64,000 bases of DNA from Nakamurella leprariae (GTDB taxonomy: Bacteria; Actinomycetota; Actinomycetes; Mycobacteriales; Nakamurellaceae). Of the stretch, positions 1 to 9,960 are shown piece by piece. A program made the position numbers and the translations under genes. The stretch lies in NCBI RefSeq assembly GCF_016918035.1, contig NZ_JAERWK010000015.1:1-64000 (forward strand), given 5' to 3'. The first letter of the stretch is position 1. The number at the start of each line of letters is the position of its first letter. The notes under the pieces are model-generated. The model searched no databases and was not told where the DNA came from. It saw nothing but the letters and a program-made list of their open reading frames with translations.

Positions 1-111
<111 letters not shown>

Positions 112-1299
112 TCACGGGTTGTAGGTGTAGATGGTCGCCCAGTCGATCTGGACCTTGCCCGAGACGCTGGTGTTGGGCTTGCCGTTGGTCTCGGTCTGCA
201 GGACCCAGTGCATCGGGTTCTGCGGGACATCGGTGGTCTGGTTCAGCATGACCTGGCCGTCCATGATCAGCTTCACCGCGGACGGGGTCCACTCGACGGT
301 GGCGATGTGCCAGTCGGTGAAGGTCTTCTTGCTGTCGGTCCAGCCGCAGTTCTGCGACGGGTTGCCGATGCAGTGGTTGAAGCCCCACATGTTGCCGGTC
401 AGATCACCCTCGGGCCAGTCGATCTCGCCCTGGTTCCAGTTGTCGCTGTCCGGCCACAGCAGCCAGGCGGTCTTGTAGCCGGGCAGGGCGTCGGCGCGGA
501 AGCGGACGCTGAACTTGCCGTACTTCTGGCCTCCCCACTTGCCGGCCACCATCGGCACCGGGGCGGCGACCTGGGGCCGGCCGTTCATGCTCTGCAGGTT
601 GATGTCCATGACGCCACCGGAGACCGAGATGATGTCCTGGTTGTAGGTGCCGGTCCGGTAGGTGTCGGCGAACCCGTCGTAGGACATCCACTTGTTCTTG
701 TAGACGCCGGGGAACCCGCCCTGGGCCACGTCACCGGCGGTGAAGTCGTCGGCGAAGACCTGCTTCCAGCCGGGCTGGTCGCCGACCGGCATCGCCGTGC
801 CGGTGGTGCCACCGTTGGTGTTCGGCGCGGAGGCGCTGTTCTTGGTGGCGTCACCGAGCTCGATGCCGGTGACGCGGAAGGTCTGCTTGGCGCCGACGTC
901 GGACCACTGGTTGCCGACCTTCACGCACGGCCAGTAGCTGTAGGTGCCCTTGGCCAGCGTCTTGGTCTTGCTCACGGTCCGACCCGACTTGGTGAGCTGG
1001 CCGGAGTCGAAGGCGAAGTCGATGTTGGAGCCGGAGGCGGTCCGGGCGCAGATGCCGATCATCGAGGCGTTGACCGTCTCGCTCGAGCGGACGTTCGCCG
1101 ACACCGTGACCGAGCTGCCCTTGACGGCGGCGGTCACGTTCGAGGCGCTGTAGGCCGGGGCCGCCGAGGCCAGCGGGGCGGTGGCGATCGCGGTGGTACC
1201 GAGCACGGCGGCGGTCGTGGCGACGATGCCGACGCGAGAAAGCTTGTGGAGAAGAGACTTTCGGTTGCGCTGCGGAGCGGCAGGAGTGGTGGCGGACAT
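112..1299 (-). CDS. Secreted GH16 glycoside hydrolase, paralog 1
   Basis: A 395-residue secreted protein. Residues 1-46 are a signal peptide with a long basic n-region, a hydrophobic core and an ASA-AP cleavage site. Residues ~47-145 form a beta-rich module with Cys84 and Cys125 that recurs in two other GH16 proteins of this window. A short linker leads to a GH16 domain (~175-395) with the catalytic motif GEIDWPE (Glu292 nucleophile, Asp294, Glu297 acid/base). GH16 enzymes cleave beta-1,3 or beta-1,4 glucans or galactans; the substrate cannot be told from this. The ATG at 1299 is chosen because the signal peptide begins there; the frame stays open upstream but looks non-coding. It is divergent from GH16 paralog 2. 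Confidence 0.88.
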   Translation of the reverse strand: MSATTPAAPQRNRKSLLHKLSRVGIVATTAAVLGTTAIATAPLASAAPAYSASNVTAAVKGSSVTVSANVRSSETVNASMIGICARTASGSNIDFAFDSGQLTKSGRTVSKTKTLAKGTYSYWPCVKVGNQWSDVGAKQTFRVTGIELGDATKNSASAPNTNGGTTGTAMPVGDQPGWKQVFADDFTAGDVAQGGFPGVYKNKWMSYDGFADTYRTGTYNQDIISVSGGVMDINLQSMNGRPQVAAPVPMVAGKWGGQKYGKFSVRFRADALPGYKTAWLLWPDSDNWNQGEIDWPEGDLTGNMWGFNHCIGNPSQNCGWTDSKKTFTDWHIATVEWTPSAVKLIMDGQVMLNQTTDVPQNPMHWVLQTETNGKPNTSVSGKVQIDWATIYTYNP

Positions 1300-2210
1300 G
1301 GCTTTCTCAACACCTCGGAAGTTGACGTGGACGGCGCGGGAGGCAGAGCGGGACGTGCTTGGAGGTGCGCCGTCGACCACGGCGCGGAGGGGCGGACGGA
1401 GCCGCTCTCGGGAAGGGCCCGGGGCGTAGGTCGGGCGAGCACTGAGGCATCGCGGACAGCCCTGACGGGTACGAGCACGACGAACGGGATGCATTCGCTG
1501 GGAGTCGCGGTGGGGCCAACGTGGCGGACCACCGAATCGCCATGCACAGAGCTGGCGGTGAAGAGCCAGGAGAACCCTGACCACCGCTCGCTGTGACGCT
1601 CTGTTCCGGTGCTGACACCAACAGTAGCAGCGACTGGCGGGCCGGCAAGGTTTCCGAGCCGTTGTCCGTCGATCGTGGAGCAGGCATCGCCGGGTGGGGC
1701 ACGGTCACTGCGCAGGGCGGTGACCGACCGTCGGATCGGTCACCCGCTGCGGGGACCGCCGTCCGCGGTCGGGGATCGTGGTCGCTGCGCTCGGTGAGCA
1801 CCGCCGGGGAGCCGATGCCCCCACCGGTCCGGACGACGATCAGAAATGTTGTCGCACAATGTATCTCCACTGGATGACGCAGGTCCGGTCTCGTCGTGGC
1901 GGACGGTCACCCCGGCGTGTGGCGGCGGGACCGACCCCTGCGGACCACGCGTGGAGCCGGCGACCCGGGAACGCACCTCGGTACCGAGCGTCTTCCGGGG
2001 CGACCGGTGGGCACGGCCGCGCGACCGGAGATCACGATCGACCGCGGATGCCGTGATCGATCGGCGGCCCGACCGGCTCGTTCACTCGGACGAGGCGAGC
2101 GGGAGTCGCGGAGGAAACACTATGATCAATCGCCGGCCATCAGTGTTGCTCCGTCCGGGGCATCCGTGGCCGGAACGGTCGCCAGTGGCGAACGGCGACG
2201 GACGAGGAAC
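1300..2210. other. Long divergent intergenic region between GH16 paralogs 1 and 2
   Basis: About 910 bases lie between the divergent starts of two GH16 genes. Open frames here lack coding character and resemble no family I know. It contains an inverted repeat at 1719-1744 and AT-richer patches near 1845-1865 and 2115-2135 that could hold promoters. Its length suggests regulatory DNA or a lost gene. Confidence 0.5.
1719..1744. promoter_or_regulatory. Inverted repeat GGTGACCGA-N8-TCGGTCACC
   Basis: The 9-base arms are perfectly complementary around an 8-base spacer. A further GGTCAC half-site lies at 1703-1708. It is about 420 bases upstream of the start of GH16 paralog 1. A similar GGTCAC/GTGACC inverted repeat abuts the start of GH16 paralog 4. 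It may be an operator shared by the GH16 genes, but this heptamer is not rare in DNA this GC-rich. Confidence 0.35.
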
Positions 2211-3287
2211 GTGACCACGGTGGGCGACGCTGGGACGGGACGCGACGATCGGTCACCGTCCGATGGGTCTGCGCGCCCGTCCACGACCATCACGGCGGTG
2301 CCGTTCCAGGCGACCACGCCGCCCCGGCGGCCGCAGGGGCGACGGATGCGCAGTGGTCACCGCGCCTGGCAGACACTCGCTGCGCTGATCGTCGTCGGTG
2401 CCGTGGCCGCGACCGCCGGCTGGCTGGCCGGGCGGACGGACACCGGTGGTGGACCCGATGGCCCGCCGCCCGCCGCGCTGCGCACTGCCGCCGCGGACAG
2501 CGGCTCGGTCCAGGTGACCCCGCCCGGGGCGGCCAGCGGCGCCGCCGGAGTGCCACCGCAGACGCCGGCGCCCGCGGTGCCGCCCGTCGACACCGCGGAC
2601 GAATCGATGCCGCGCGGCGACCTGCCGGGTTGGCGTCAGGTGTTCAGCGACGACTTCACCGAGGACCTGGCGCCCGGCCAGTTCCCCGGACCGTACGAAG
2701 GACGCTGGTCGACCTACGACGGGTTCCAGGACACCCGCAAGACGGGGTGGTACGACGACGACATCCTGTCGGTGCAGAACGGGGCGCTCCGGATGGACCT
2801 GCACACCGGAGCGGACGGCCGGCGGTTGACCGCGGCACTCGTTCCTCTGCTCGACGGTGAGTGGGGTGGGACGACCTTCGGCCGGTACAGCATCCGCTTC
2901 CGCGCGGATCCCATCCCCGGGTACGGGGCGGCGTGGCTGCTGTGGCCGGACTCGGACCGATGGGACGACGGCGAGATCGATTTCCCCGAAGGGGAGTTCA
3001 ACAGCGGCATCAAGGCCTACAACCACTGTCCGGGGCGGGCGGCGTTCCACTGCGGGACGTTCGACACCGGGGTCGGGTTCGACGACTGGCACGTGGCCAC
3101 CACGACGTGGACGTCGACCGAGGTGGTGTTCCAGCTCGACGGGGTGGTCATCGGGCGGGTCACCGACAACATCACGCAGGTCCCGATGCACTGGGTCCTG
3201 CAGACCGAGACCTGGGTGTATCCCCCCGGTCCCGAAGTCCGCGGCTCCGTCTACATCGATTGGGTCAGCGTCTGGGAGCAGGCCTGA
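2211..3287 (+). CDS. Membrane-anchored GH16 glycoside hydrolase, paralog 2
   Basis: A 358-residue protein. A Ser/Thr/Pro-rich cytoplasmic head (1-50) precedes one hydrophobic segment (~53-74), a Pro/Ala/Gly-rich extracytoplasmic linker (~75-130) and a GH16 domain (~133-358). The catalytic motif is GEIDFPE (Glu255, Asp257, Glu260). Unlike its three paralogs it lacks the N-terminal Cys-pair module and has a signal anchor in place of a cleavable signal peptide, so the enzyme is probably held on the outer face of the membrane. GTG at 2211 follows GAGGA closely; ATG at 2346 would shorten the head. The stretch MPRGDLPGWRQVFSDDF at the domain start matches the paralogs closely. Confidence 0.82.
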   Translation: MTTVGDAGTGRDDRSPSDGSARPSTTITAVPFQATTPPRRPQGRRMRSGHRAWQTLAALIVVGAVAATAGWLAGRTDTGGGPDGPPPAALRTAAADSGSVQVTPPGAASGAAGVPPQTPAPAVPPVDTADESMPRGDLPGWRQVFSDDFTEDLAPGQFPGPYEGRWSTYDGFQDTRKTGWYDDDILSVQNGALRMDLHTGADGRRLTAALVPLLDGEWGGTTFGRYSIRFRADPIPGYGAAWLLWPDSDRWDDGEIDFPEGEFNSGIKAYNHCPGRAAFHCGTFDTGVGFDDWHVATTTWTSTEVVFQLDGVVIGRVTDNITQVPMHWVLQTETWVYPPGPEVRGSVYIDWVSVWEQA

Positions 3288-3360
3288 GCCGCGCGCCGGC
3301 TGGACGACGAGGCCTGTCGGCGACAGAGCCCGGGTCGCGCGCTGGTGGTGCGGAGGTGGA

Positions 3361-4572
3361 TCAGCCGTTCCAGCTGTACAGGGTCACCCAGTCGACCTCC
3401 ACCGAACCGGTGCCGGTGGTGTTGGTGCCGTACCAGTTGTCGCCCTGCAGCTGCAGGATCAGGTGCATCGGCACCCGCGGGATGTTGTCGTAGGTGGTGC
3501 CCAGGGTCCGCCCGTCGAGGATGAAGCTGATCGAGCTCGGGGTCCACTCGACGGTGGCGGTGTGCCAGTCGGTGGTGTTCTCGGTGTGCTTGACCCAGAA
3601 GCAGTTGTTGGCCGGGTTGCCGATGCAGTGGTTGAACCCGTAGAACTCCTGACCGAGACCACCCTCAGGGAAGTTGATCTCGCCGTCGTTCCAGTTCTCG
3701 GTGTCCGGCCACAGCATGAACGACTGCTTGAAGCCCTCGACGTAGTCGGAGCGGTACCGGATGCTGTAGCGCCCGTAGGTGGTGCCGCCCCACTCGCCGT
3801 TGATGAGCGGGATCGGCGCCGCGGCCTGCCGCTGGCCGTTCTGGTAGTGCACGTACATGTCCATCACGCCGTTGTCCACGGAGATGATGTCGTCGTTGTA
3901 GCGGGCGTTGCCGGCCGTCTCGGTGAACCCGTCGTACCCGGTCCAGCGGTCGGCGTAGGCGTCGGCGAAGCCGCCGCGGGCCACGTCGGTGGTGAAGTCC
4001 TCGGCGAAGATCTGCGTCCAGTTGGCCAGGTTGCCGGTGGGCATGGCCTCGCCGCTGGTGCCGTTGCCGCCGGACGGCGCCGCGGGCGCGGGGGCCGGGG
4101 CCGCCGCCGGGACGGGGGCGGGCGCCGGGGCCGGCGCGGCCGCGGCGGAGACGGTCACGATGTGCCCGCCGGGCAGGTCGTTCCAGGTGCCGTCCACCTT
4201 GACGCACGGCCAGACCCAGTAGTCACCGGCCGGCAGTCGGCGGGACGTGGTGACGTCGGTGCCGGTGCGACCGATCCAGGTGCCGTAGTCGAACGGGAAG
4301 TCGACGTTGGCGTCGTCCTCGTCGCGGGCGCAGACGCCGACCATGTCGGAGGTGGTGCCCGCGGAGGCCGAGACGGTGGCGGTCGCGGTGAGGGTGTTGC
4401 CCGAGACGGTGACGTCGAAGTCGCTCGGGGCGTACTCGGCGGCCGAGGCCGGCGACACCGGCCCGAGCATCAGTGCGGCAGCACAGGTGGTGATCGTCGC
4501 GCCCAGCAGCGTCCGTCTGCCACGCCGGCGCAGGGCTGACGGAACGTTCCGTGAAGCCACGGTGGTCCCCAT
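3361..4572 (-). CDS. Secreted GH16-like protein, paralog 3, with EINFPE motif
   Basis: 403 residues. A twin-Arg-rich n-region and hydrophobic core form a signal peptide (~1-44, cleavage near ASA-AE). The Cys-pair module follows (~45-142, Cys81 and Cys123), then an Ala/Pro linker (~143-170) and the GH16 domain (~178-403). The catalytic stretch reads GEINFPEGG: Glu298 and Glu303 are kept, but the middle Asp of the ExDxxE signature is Asn300. In GH16 that Asp assists the nucleophile, so activity may be reduced or altered, or the protein may only bind glycan. The sequence AACTTC for Asn-Phe is unambiguous. It converges with paralog 2 across a 73-base gap. Confidence 0.85.
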   Translation of the reverse strand: MGTTVASRNVPSALRRRGRRTLLGATITTCAAALMLGPVSPASAAEYAPSDFDVTVSGNTLTATATVSASAGTTSDMVGVCARDEDDANVDFPFDYGTWIGRTGTDVTTSRRLPAGDYWVWPCVKVDGTWNDLPGGHIVTVSAAAAPAPAPAPVPAAAPAPAPAAPSGGNGTSGEAMPTGNLANWTQIFAEDFTTDVARGGFADAYADRWTGYDGFTETAGNARYNDDIISVDNGVMDMYVHYQNGQRQAAAPIPLINGEWGGTTYGRYSIRYRSDYVEGFKQSFMLWPDTENWNDGEINFPEGGLGQEFYGFNHCIGNPANNCFWVKHTENTTDWHTATVEWTPSSISFILDGRTLGTTYDNIPRVPMHLILQLQGDNWYGTNTTGTGSVEVDWVTLYSWNG

Positions 4573-5104
4573 TTCGTGATGATCCGGCCAGGACGTCTGA
4601 TCGCCGGGCCGCCCGGTGGCACGCCACCGGAGAATGGTCCGGGGGATCCGGCCGGACCCCCGAAAGAACGGCGCGAAGCTAACACTGCGTGTCGGATCGT
4701 GGACAGTTCATGAGAACTACATCACGCGCTGGTCACGGTCTCACCCGTCCAGGTAACGGACACGGTCGTTGCGAAGGGTCGCTTCCCGACGAATCGGGCA
4801 CGGTCCCGGTGTGCCGGAATGCGTTTCGCCTGGTGAACGATCATGGGCCCTCGAGGTTGCTCCAGCGTGACCGGAATGATCATGGATCACGCTCCGTCAC
4901 CGATCTCGATCATCGGCGAACGGGTGTTCATCGGCCTGCCCGGCGCGGCCGGAGGCCGTCCGTCGGTGCGCTCCGGGCGGCGGTCCGCTCGTCGTCATCC
5001 GGCGGCAACACGGCGCCGGATACGGTGCTCCCTGCGCCGCCGGTGTGGCGTCGTTCCTGCCGGACAGCGTCGACCCGGCTGCCATCGTCGTGCGGAGGTT
5101 CCCG
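4573..5104. promoter_or_regulatory. Divergent region upstream of urease operon with repeated GATCAT motifs
   Basis: 530 bases lie between GH16 paralog 3 and ureA with no convincing gene. GATCATGG occurs at 4839-4846 and 4878-4885, and GATCATCG at 4908-4915. The palindrome TGATCA is embedded in the second copy. These may be operator half-sites for the urease operon. I do not see a convincing GlnR box or nickel-regulator (Nur) box. A GCGGAGG ribosome site lies just before ureA. Confidence 0.4.
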
Positions 5105-5407
<303 letters not shown>

Positions 5408-5451
5408 ACCGGTCCTGGACGACAGCCCGACCGACACCGAGGAGCACCACC

Positions 5452-5802
5452 ATGGCTGGCACTGCCACCACCGGCCCGGGGGCCGTCCGGGTCGCGCCCG
5501 GCACCATCGAGCTGAACGCCGACCGGAGCCCGGACGAGCGGATCGAGCTGACCATCCTGAACACCGGCGACCGCCCCGTGCAGATCGGATCGCACCTGCA
5601 CCTGCCGGATGCCAACAGCGCTCTGGAGTTCGACCGCGCGGCGGCCCACGGCTTCCGCCTCGACATCCCCTCCGGCACGTCCCGCCGGTTCGAACCGGGG
5701 GCGTCCCGGACGGTCGGCGCAGTCGCACTGCGCGGCGCCCGCCGGGTACCGGGTCTGCAGATCAAGGACGCCGATCGGATCGAGCTGGACGGGAACGAGT
5801 AG
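5452..5802 (+). CDS. ureB: Urease beta subunit UreB
   Basis: 116 residues. It contains the beta-subunit core with PGTIELN near the start, then GDRPVQIGSHLHL and FRLDIPSGTSRRFEPG, which pack against the alpha subunit. The N-terminal ~12 residues are Ala/Thr/Gly-rich and variable. ATG 5452 has GAGGAG about 8 bases upstream. The gene starts 44 bases after ureA and its TAG stop directly abuts the ureC ATG, which implies translational coupling. Confidence 0.97.
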   Translation: MAGTATTGPGAVRVAPGTIELNADRSPDERIELTILNTGDRPVQIGSHLHLPDANSALEFDRAAAHGFRLDIPSGTSRRFEPGASRTVGAVALRGARRVPGLQIKDADRIELDGNE

Positions 5803-7506
5803 ATGGTGCAGATCTCCCGCGACGAGTACGCCGCCCTGTACGGGCCGACCGTCGGCGACCAGATCCGGCTGGGCGACACCGATCTGTGGATCGAGGTGGA
5901 GCAGGACCTCACCGCCGGAGGTGAGGAGGCCGTGTTCGGCGGCGGCAAGTCGATCCGTGAGTCGATGGCCCAGGGCGAGGCCACCTCGGCCGACGGCGCG
6001 CTCGACACCGTCATCACCAACGCCATCGTGCTGGACCACTGGGGCATCGTCCGCGCCGACGTCGGGATCCGCGGCGGTCGCATCGTCGCGCTCGGCCGGT
6101 CCGGCAACCCCGACATCGCCGACGGGGTGCACCCGCAACTGGTGATCGGGCCGGGCACCGACGTGATCAGCGGCGAGGGCAAGATCCTCACCGCCGGTGG
6201 CATCGACACCCACGTGCACCTCATCTCCCCGTCCCAGATCGTCGAGGCCCTGGCGACCGGGCTCACCACGCTGGCCGGCGGCGGCACCGGGCCGTCGGAA
6301 GGCACCAAGGCGACCACGGTGACCCCGGGCCCGTGGCACCTGCGGCAGATCCACCGGGCCATCGACCCGTTGCCGATCAACCTGCTGCTGCTGGCCAAGG
6401 GCAACACCACCTCGGTGGCCGGACTGGCCGAGCAGGCGCTGGCCGGTGCGGGTGGGTACAAGGTGCACGAGGACTGGGGCTCCACCCCGGCCGCCGTCGA
6501 CGCCGCGCTCACCGCGGCCGACGAGTGGGGGCTGCAGGTGGCGCTGCACTCGGACTCCCTGAACGAGGCCGGATACGTGGCGTCGACGGTGGCCGCGATC
6601 AACGGCCGGTCGATCAGCGCCTTCCACGTCGAGGGCGCCGGCGGCGGGCATGCCCCGGACATCCTGACCATCGCCGGCCTGCCGAACGTCATCCCCGGAT
6701 CGACCAACCCGACGCTGCCGCACACCGTCAACACGGTGGACGAGCACCTCGACATGCTGCTGGTCTGCCACCACCTGAACCCGGCGGTGCCCGAGGACCT
6801 GGCTTTCGCCGAGTCCCGGATCCGGGCCACCACGATCGCGGCCGAGGACGTCCTGCACGACATGGGCGCCATCTCGTTGACGTCGTCGGACGCGCAGGCG
6901 ATGGGCCGGATCGGCGAGGTCATCGCCCGGACCTGGCAGGTCGCGCACGTGATGAAGGCACGCCGCGGTCCGCTCGGTTCCGGGATGCCGGCCGACAACG
7001 AGCGCGCCCGGCGCTACGTGGCCAAGTACACGATCAACCCGGCGATCGCGCACGGCATCGACGACGAGGTGGGCTCGGTCGAGCCGGGCAAACTGGCCGA
7101 CCTGGTGCTCTGGGAGCCGAAGTTCTTCGGCACCCGGCCGTCGGTGGTCATCAAGGGTGGCGGTCTGGTGTGGGGCGCACTGGGGGACCCCAACGCGTCC
7201 ATCCCGACCCCGCAGCCGGTGCTGATGCGCCCGGCGCTCACCGACGCGATCGGGGCCGACCTGTCGGTCTCGTTCGTGGCGCCGCGGGCCCTCGACGACG
7301 GTCTGGCCGATCGGCTCGGGCTCCGGCGGAAACTGGTGGGCGTCAAGCCCACTCGGGATGTCGGCAAGGCGCAGATGATCAACAACGATGCCCTGCCCCG
7401 CATCGAGATCAATCCCGAGACCTTCGCCATCACCATCGACGGCGACCTGGTCGAGCCGGCCCCGGCGGAGCGGCTCCCGCTCGCTCAGCTCTACAACCTG
7501 TTCTGA
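5803..7506 (+). CDS. ureC: Urease alpha (catalytic) subunit UreC
   Basis: 567 residues, full length. All active-site residues are visible: His137 and His139 (THVHLISP), the carbamylated lysine Lys220 in [10 protein letters not shown] with His222, His249, His275, the flap Cys322-His323 (VCHHL) and Asp363 (SSDAQAMGR). It binds two nickel ions and hydrolyses urea. The start abuts the ureB stop, and allantoinase begins 11 bases after its TGA. Nothing suggests loss of function. Confidence 0.98.
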   Translation: MVQISRDEYAALYGPTVGDQIRLGDTDLWIEVEQDLTAGGEEAVFGGGKSIRESMAQGEATSADGALDTVITNAIVLDHWGIVRADVGIRGGRIVALGRSGNPDIADGVHPQLVIGPGTDVISGEGKILTAGGIDTHVHLISPSQIVEALATGLTTLAGGGTGPSEGTKATTVTPGPWHLRQIHRAIDPLPINLLLLAKGNTTSVAGLAEQALAGAGGYKVHEDWGSTPAAVDAALTAADEWGLQVALHSDSLNEAGYVASTVAAINGRSISAFHVEGAGGGHAPDILTIAGLPNVIPGSTNPTLPHTVNTVDEHLDMLLVCHHLNPAVPEDLAFAESRIRATTIAAEDVLHDMGAISLTSSDAQAMGRIGEVIARTWQVAHVMKARRGPLGSGMPADNERARRYVAKYTINPAIAHGIDDEVGSVEPGKLADLVLWEPKFFGTRPSVVIKGGGLVWGALGDPNASIPTPQPVLMRPALTDAIGADLSVSFVAPRALDDGLADRLGLRRKLVGVKPTRDVGKAQMINNDALPRIEINPETFAITIDGDLVEPAPAERLPLAQLYNLF

Positions 7507-7517
7507 GAGGTCACCTC

Positions 7518-8873
7518 ATGCGCGCTGATCGTCACCCGGTCGACCTGGTCATCCACGCGTCGCGGGCGCTGATCGACGGGGCCGAGCAGGCGGCGTCGGT
7601 GTCGGTGCGGCTGGGGCGGATCGTGGCGATCGACGAGTTCGGCGCGGCCGGGCCGGGTGGGCAGCAGGTCACCCTGGACGAGGACGCCGTGCTGGTCCCC
7701 GGGATCGTCGACACCCACGTGCACGTCAACGAACCCGGGCGCACGGAGTGGGAGGGGTTCGACACCGCCACGCGGGCCGCGGCCGTCGCCGGCGTCACCA
7801 CCATCGTGGACATGCCGTTGAACTCGTTGCCGCCCACCCTGTCCGCGTCCGCGTTGGCCGCCAAGCAGGTCGCTGCGCGCGGGCGGGTCCGGGTCGACAC
7901 CGGGTTCTGGGGTGGGCTGGTGCCGGACAACCTGGACGAGTTGCCGGGCCTGTTCGCGGCGGGCGTCCTGGGGGTGAAGTGCTTCCTGCAGGACTCCGGA
8001 GTCCCCGAGTTCCCGCCCGTCTCGGCCGAGGTGCTGCGGGCCGGCATGGAGATCATCGCCGGGCTGGGCGGGCTGTTGCTGGTCCACGCCGAGGACCCGG
8101 CCGTGCTGCACGGAGCCCCCGCCCCGCAGGGACCGGACTACCGGGCCTTCGTGGCGTCCCGACCGGTCAGTGCGGAGACCACGGCCATCGGGACGGCGAT
8201 CGCGGCGGCCGCGGCGACCGGCTGCCGCACCCACATCGTGCACCTGTCGTCGGGCGCGGGGGCCGAGCTGATCCGCCGGGCCAAGGCCGACGGTGTCCCG
8301 ATCACGGCCGAGACCTGCCCGCACTACCTGACCCTCGACGCCGGCACCATCCCGGACGGCTCACCGCAGTTCAAGTGCTGTCCGCCCATCCGAGGCACCG
8401 CGGACCGGGACGCGTTGTGGGAGGCACTGTCCGACGGCACCATCGACATCGTGGTGACCGACCACTCGCCGTCCACCCCCGAGATGAAGCAGCTCGCGGT
8501 GGGGGACCTGGGCCTGGCCTGGGGTGGGATCGCGTCACTGCAGTTCGGCTTCGCGGCGGTGCTGGCCGAGGCGCTGGACCGAGGGTCGGCGCTGGCGGAC
8601 GTCCTGCGCTGGATGTCCACCGGACCCTCTGATCTGGCCGGGCTGCACCACAAGGGCCGACTCGAGGTGGGCGCCGACGCCGACCTGATCGCGCTGGCCG
8701 TGGACGAGACCTTCATCGTGACGGCAGATCTCATCCGCCATCGCCATCCGGTGACGCCGTACCTGGGCCGGACGCTGCGGGGGGTCGTCCGGCACCGGTG
8801 GCTGGGCGGAGCCGAGCTGCGCCCCGACGATCCCGCGCCGGCCGGTCGGCTGCTGTCGGCGGGATCGGCATGA
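7518..8873 (+). CDS. allB: Allantoinase AllB inside the urease operon
   Basis: A 451-residue amidohydrolase-superfamily protein. Signatures are DTHVHVNEPGRTEWEGF (metal-binding His pair), the lysine in GVKCFLQDSGVPEFP (candidate carbamylated Lys), HAED, HIVHLSS, TCPHYLT and the catalytic Asp in TDHSPS. The EPGRTEWEGF and QDSGVPEFPP stretches favour allantoinase over dihydroorotase or dihydropyrimidinase. It opens the hydantoin ring of allantoin to give allantoate. It is placed between ureC and ureF: GAGAGG precedes the ATG, and its TGA overlaps the ureF start in ATGA. The later enzyme allantoicase is encoded about 44 kb away. The two reactions together yield the urea consumed by this operon. 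Confidence 0.92.
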   Translation: MRADRHPVDLVIHASRALIDGAEQAASVSVRLGRIVAIDEFGAAGPGGQQVTLDEDAVLVPGIVDTHVHVNEPGRTEWEGFDTATRAAAVAGVTTIVDMPLNSLPPTLSASALAAKQVAARGRVRVDTGFWGGLVPDNLDELPGLFAAGVLGVKCFLQDSGVPEFPPVSAEVLRAGMEIIAGLGGLLLVHAEDPAVLHGAPAPQGPDYRAFVASRPVSAETTAIGTAIAAAAATGCRTHIVHLSSGAGAELIRRAKADGVPITAETCPHYLTLDAGTIPDGSPQFKCCPPIRGTADRDALWEALSDGTIDIVVTDHSPSTPEMKQLAVGDLGLAWGGIASLQFGFAAVLAEALDRGSALADVLRWMSTGPSDLAGLHHKGRLEVGADADLIALAVDETFIVTADLIRHRHPVTPYLGRTLRGVVRHRWLGGAELRPDDPAPAGRLLSAGSA

Positions 8874-9592
8874 CCGCGACGGTCCAGATCCCCGGCCACC
8901 AGACCGGTGTCGCCCAGTTCATGACGATGCTGCTGGCGGACAACCGACTTCCGACCGGTGCCCACACGCAGTCCGCTGGGCTCGAGCCGGCCGTCCGCGG
9001 CGGCATGCCGGTGCGCGAGGTGCCCGACTACCTGGCCGTCCGGTTGGCCACCGTCACCCTGGTCGAGGCCGGGGCGGCCGTGGTCGCCCGTGCGGTCGCC
9101 GGCCGAGGTCACCGTGACATCGGCGATTCGGCACACGATCTCGACGCCGTCGAGCAGGCATGGCGGGCGCGGACGGTCGGCCCGGCATTGCGGGAGACGG
9201 CCGCGTTGCTCGGGCGTGGCTACCTCCGGTTGGCCGGACGGCTCTGGCCCTCGTCCACGGTGGTGGCCGCGCTGGGTCGGGTCCAGCGCCCGAGCCGCGC
9301 GGTCGTCCTCGGCGGCATCGCCGCGCTGGTCGGCCTGGACGATGCCGCGCTCATCCGGCTGATCGGCTACGACGAGGTGCAGACCGTGTGCGCCGCGGCG
9401 CTCAAGGTCGAGCCGGGGGACCCCGTGCAGGCCACCTCCTGGGCGCTGGCCAGCCAGCCGCTCATCGAGCGGATGGTGGCTCCGCTGGTCGGTCTGCAGG
9501 ACCCGGACGAGATCCCCTCGGGCGGTGCGCCGCTGCTCGAGCAATGGTCGCAGCAGCACGCTGCCGCCACGCACCGGCTGTTCCGCGCCTGA
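8870..9592 (+). CDS. ureF: Urease accessory protein UreF
   Basis: 240 residues. The opening LLADNRLPTGAHTQSAGLE and the C-terminal region with LIGYDEVQTVCAAALK and DPVQATSWAL are typical of UreF. UreF bridges UreD and UreG during nickel delivery to apo-urease. Its ATG overlaps the allB stop by four bases, so translation is coupled. In actinobacteria ureG and ureD normally follow at once; here they are 5.5 kb downstream. No ureE is present in the window. Confidence 0.93.
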   Translation: MTATVQIPGHQTGVAQFMTMLLADNRLPTGAHTQSAGLEPAVRGGMPVREVPDYLAVRLATVTLVEAGAAVVARAVAGRGHRDIGDSAHDLDAVEQAWRARTVGPALRETAALLGRGYLRLAGRLWPSSTVVAALGRVQRPSRAVVLGGIAALVGLDDAALIRLIGYDEVQTVCAAALKVEPGDPVQATSWALASQPLIERMVAPLVGLQDPDEIPSGGAPLLEQWSQQHAAATHRLFRA

Positions 9593-9641
9593 ACCCGGCC
9601 GGGTCGTCCGCGACCCGGTGGAGCGACGGCATCGGGCGCGG

Positions 9642-9960
9642 TCACCCGACGGCCTCGGAGCGGACATCGTCGTCCGGCGTGTGCGGCGCGGTCAGGTCGA
9701 CGACGTGGGGGATCGCGCCGACGGCCCAACCGGGAATGGCCCGGCCCCGAAGCCGGCCACCTCGGTGATCGACAGGCGGTGCCCGGCCAGCTGAGATCGG
9801 AGAAGCCGGCGCGGAACAGCAGGTTCCCCGGTCGGCCCAGTCGCCACTGCGGTCGAGTCGCTCCGACCTCAGCGGTGCACCGCTGAACGAGTGAACGGTC
9901 GGTCCCACGTGGCGGCGAACGACTGCGAGACCGGTTCGGGCGCGATCATTCTCGGGTAGC
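9642..9960 (-). pseudogene. Possible remnant of a minus-strand gene (frame-shifted)
   Basis: The 613-base gap between ureF and the next gene contains short stretches on the minus strand with strong GC third-position bias, spread over three frames. Near 9840 it reads GRPGNLLFRAGFSDLSWPG, then in a second frame LSITEVAGFGAGPFPVGPS, then in a third frame GAIPHVVDLTAPHTPDDD and on to a TGA at 9642. This pattern suggests a broken coding sequence with at least two shifts. I do not recognise the family. The plus strand here shows nothing convincing. Confidence 0.3.
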
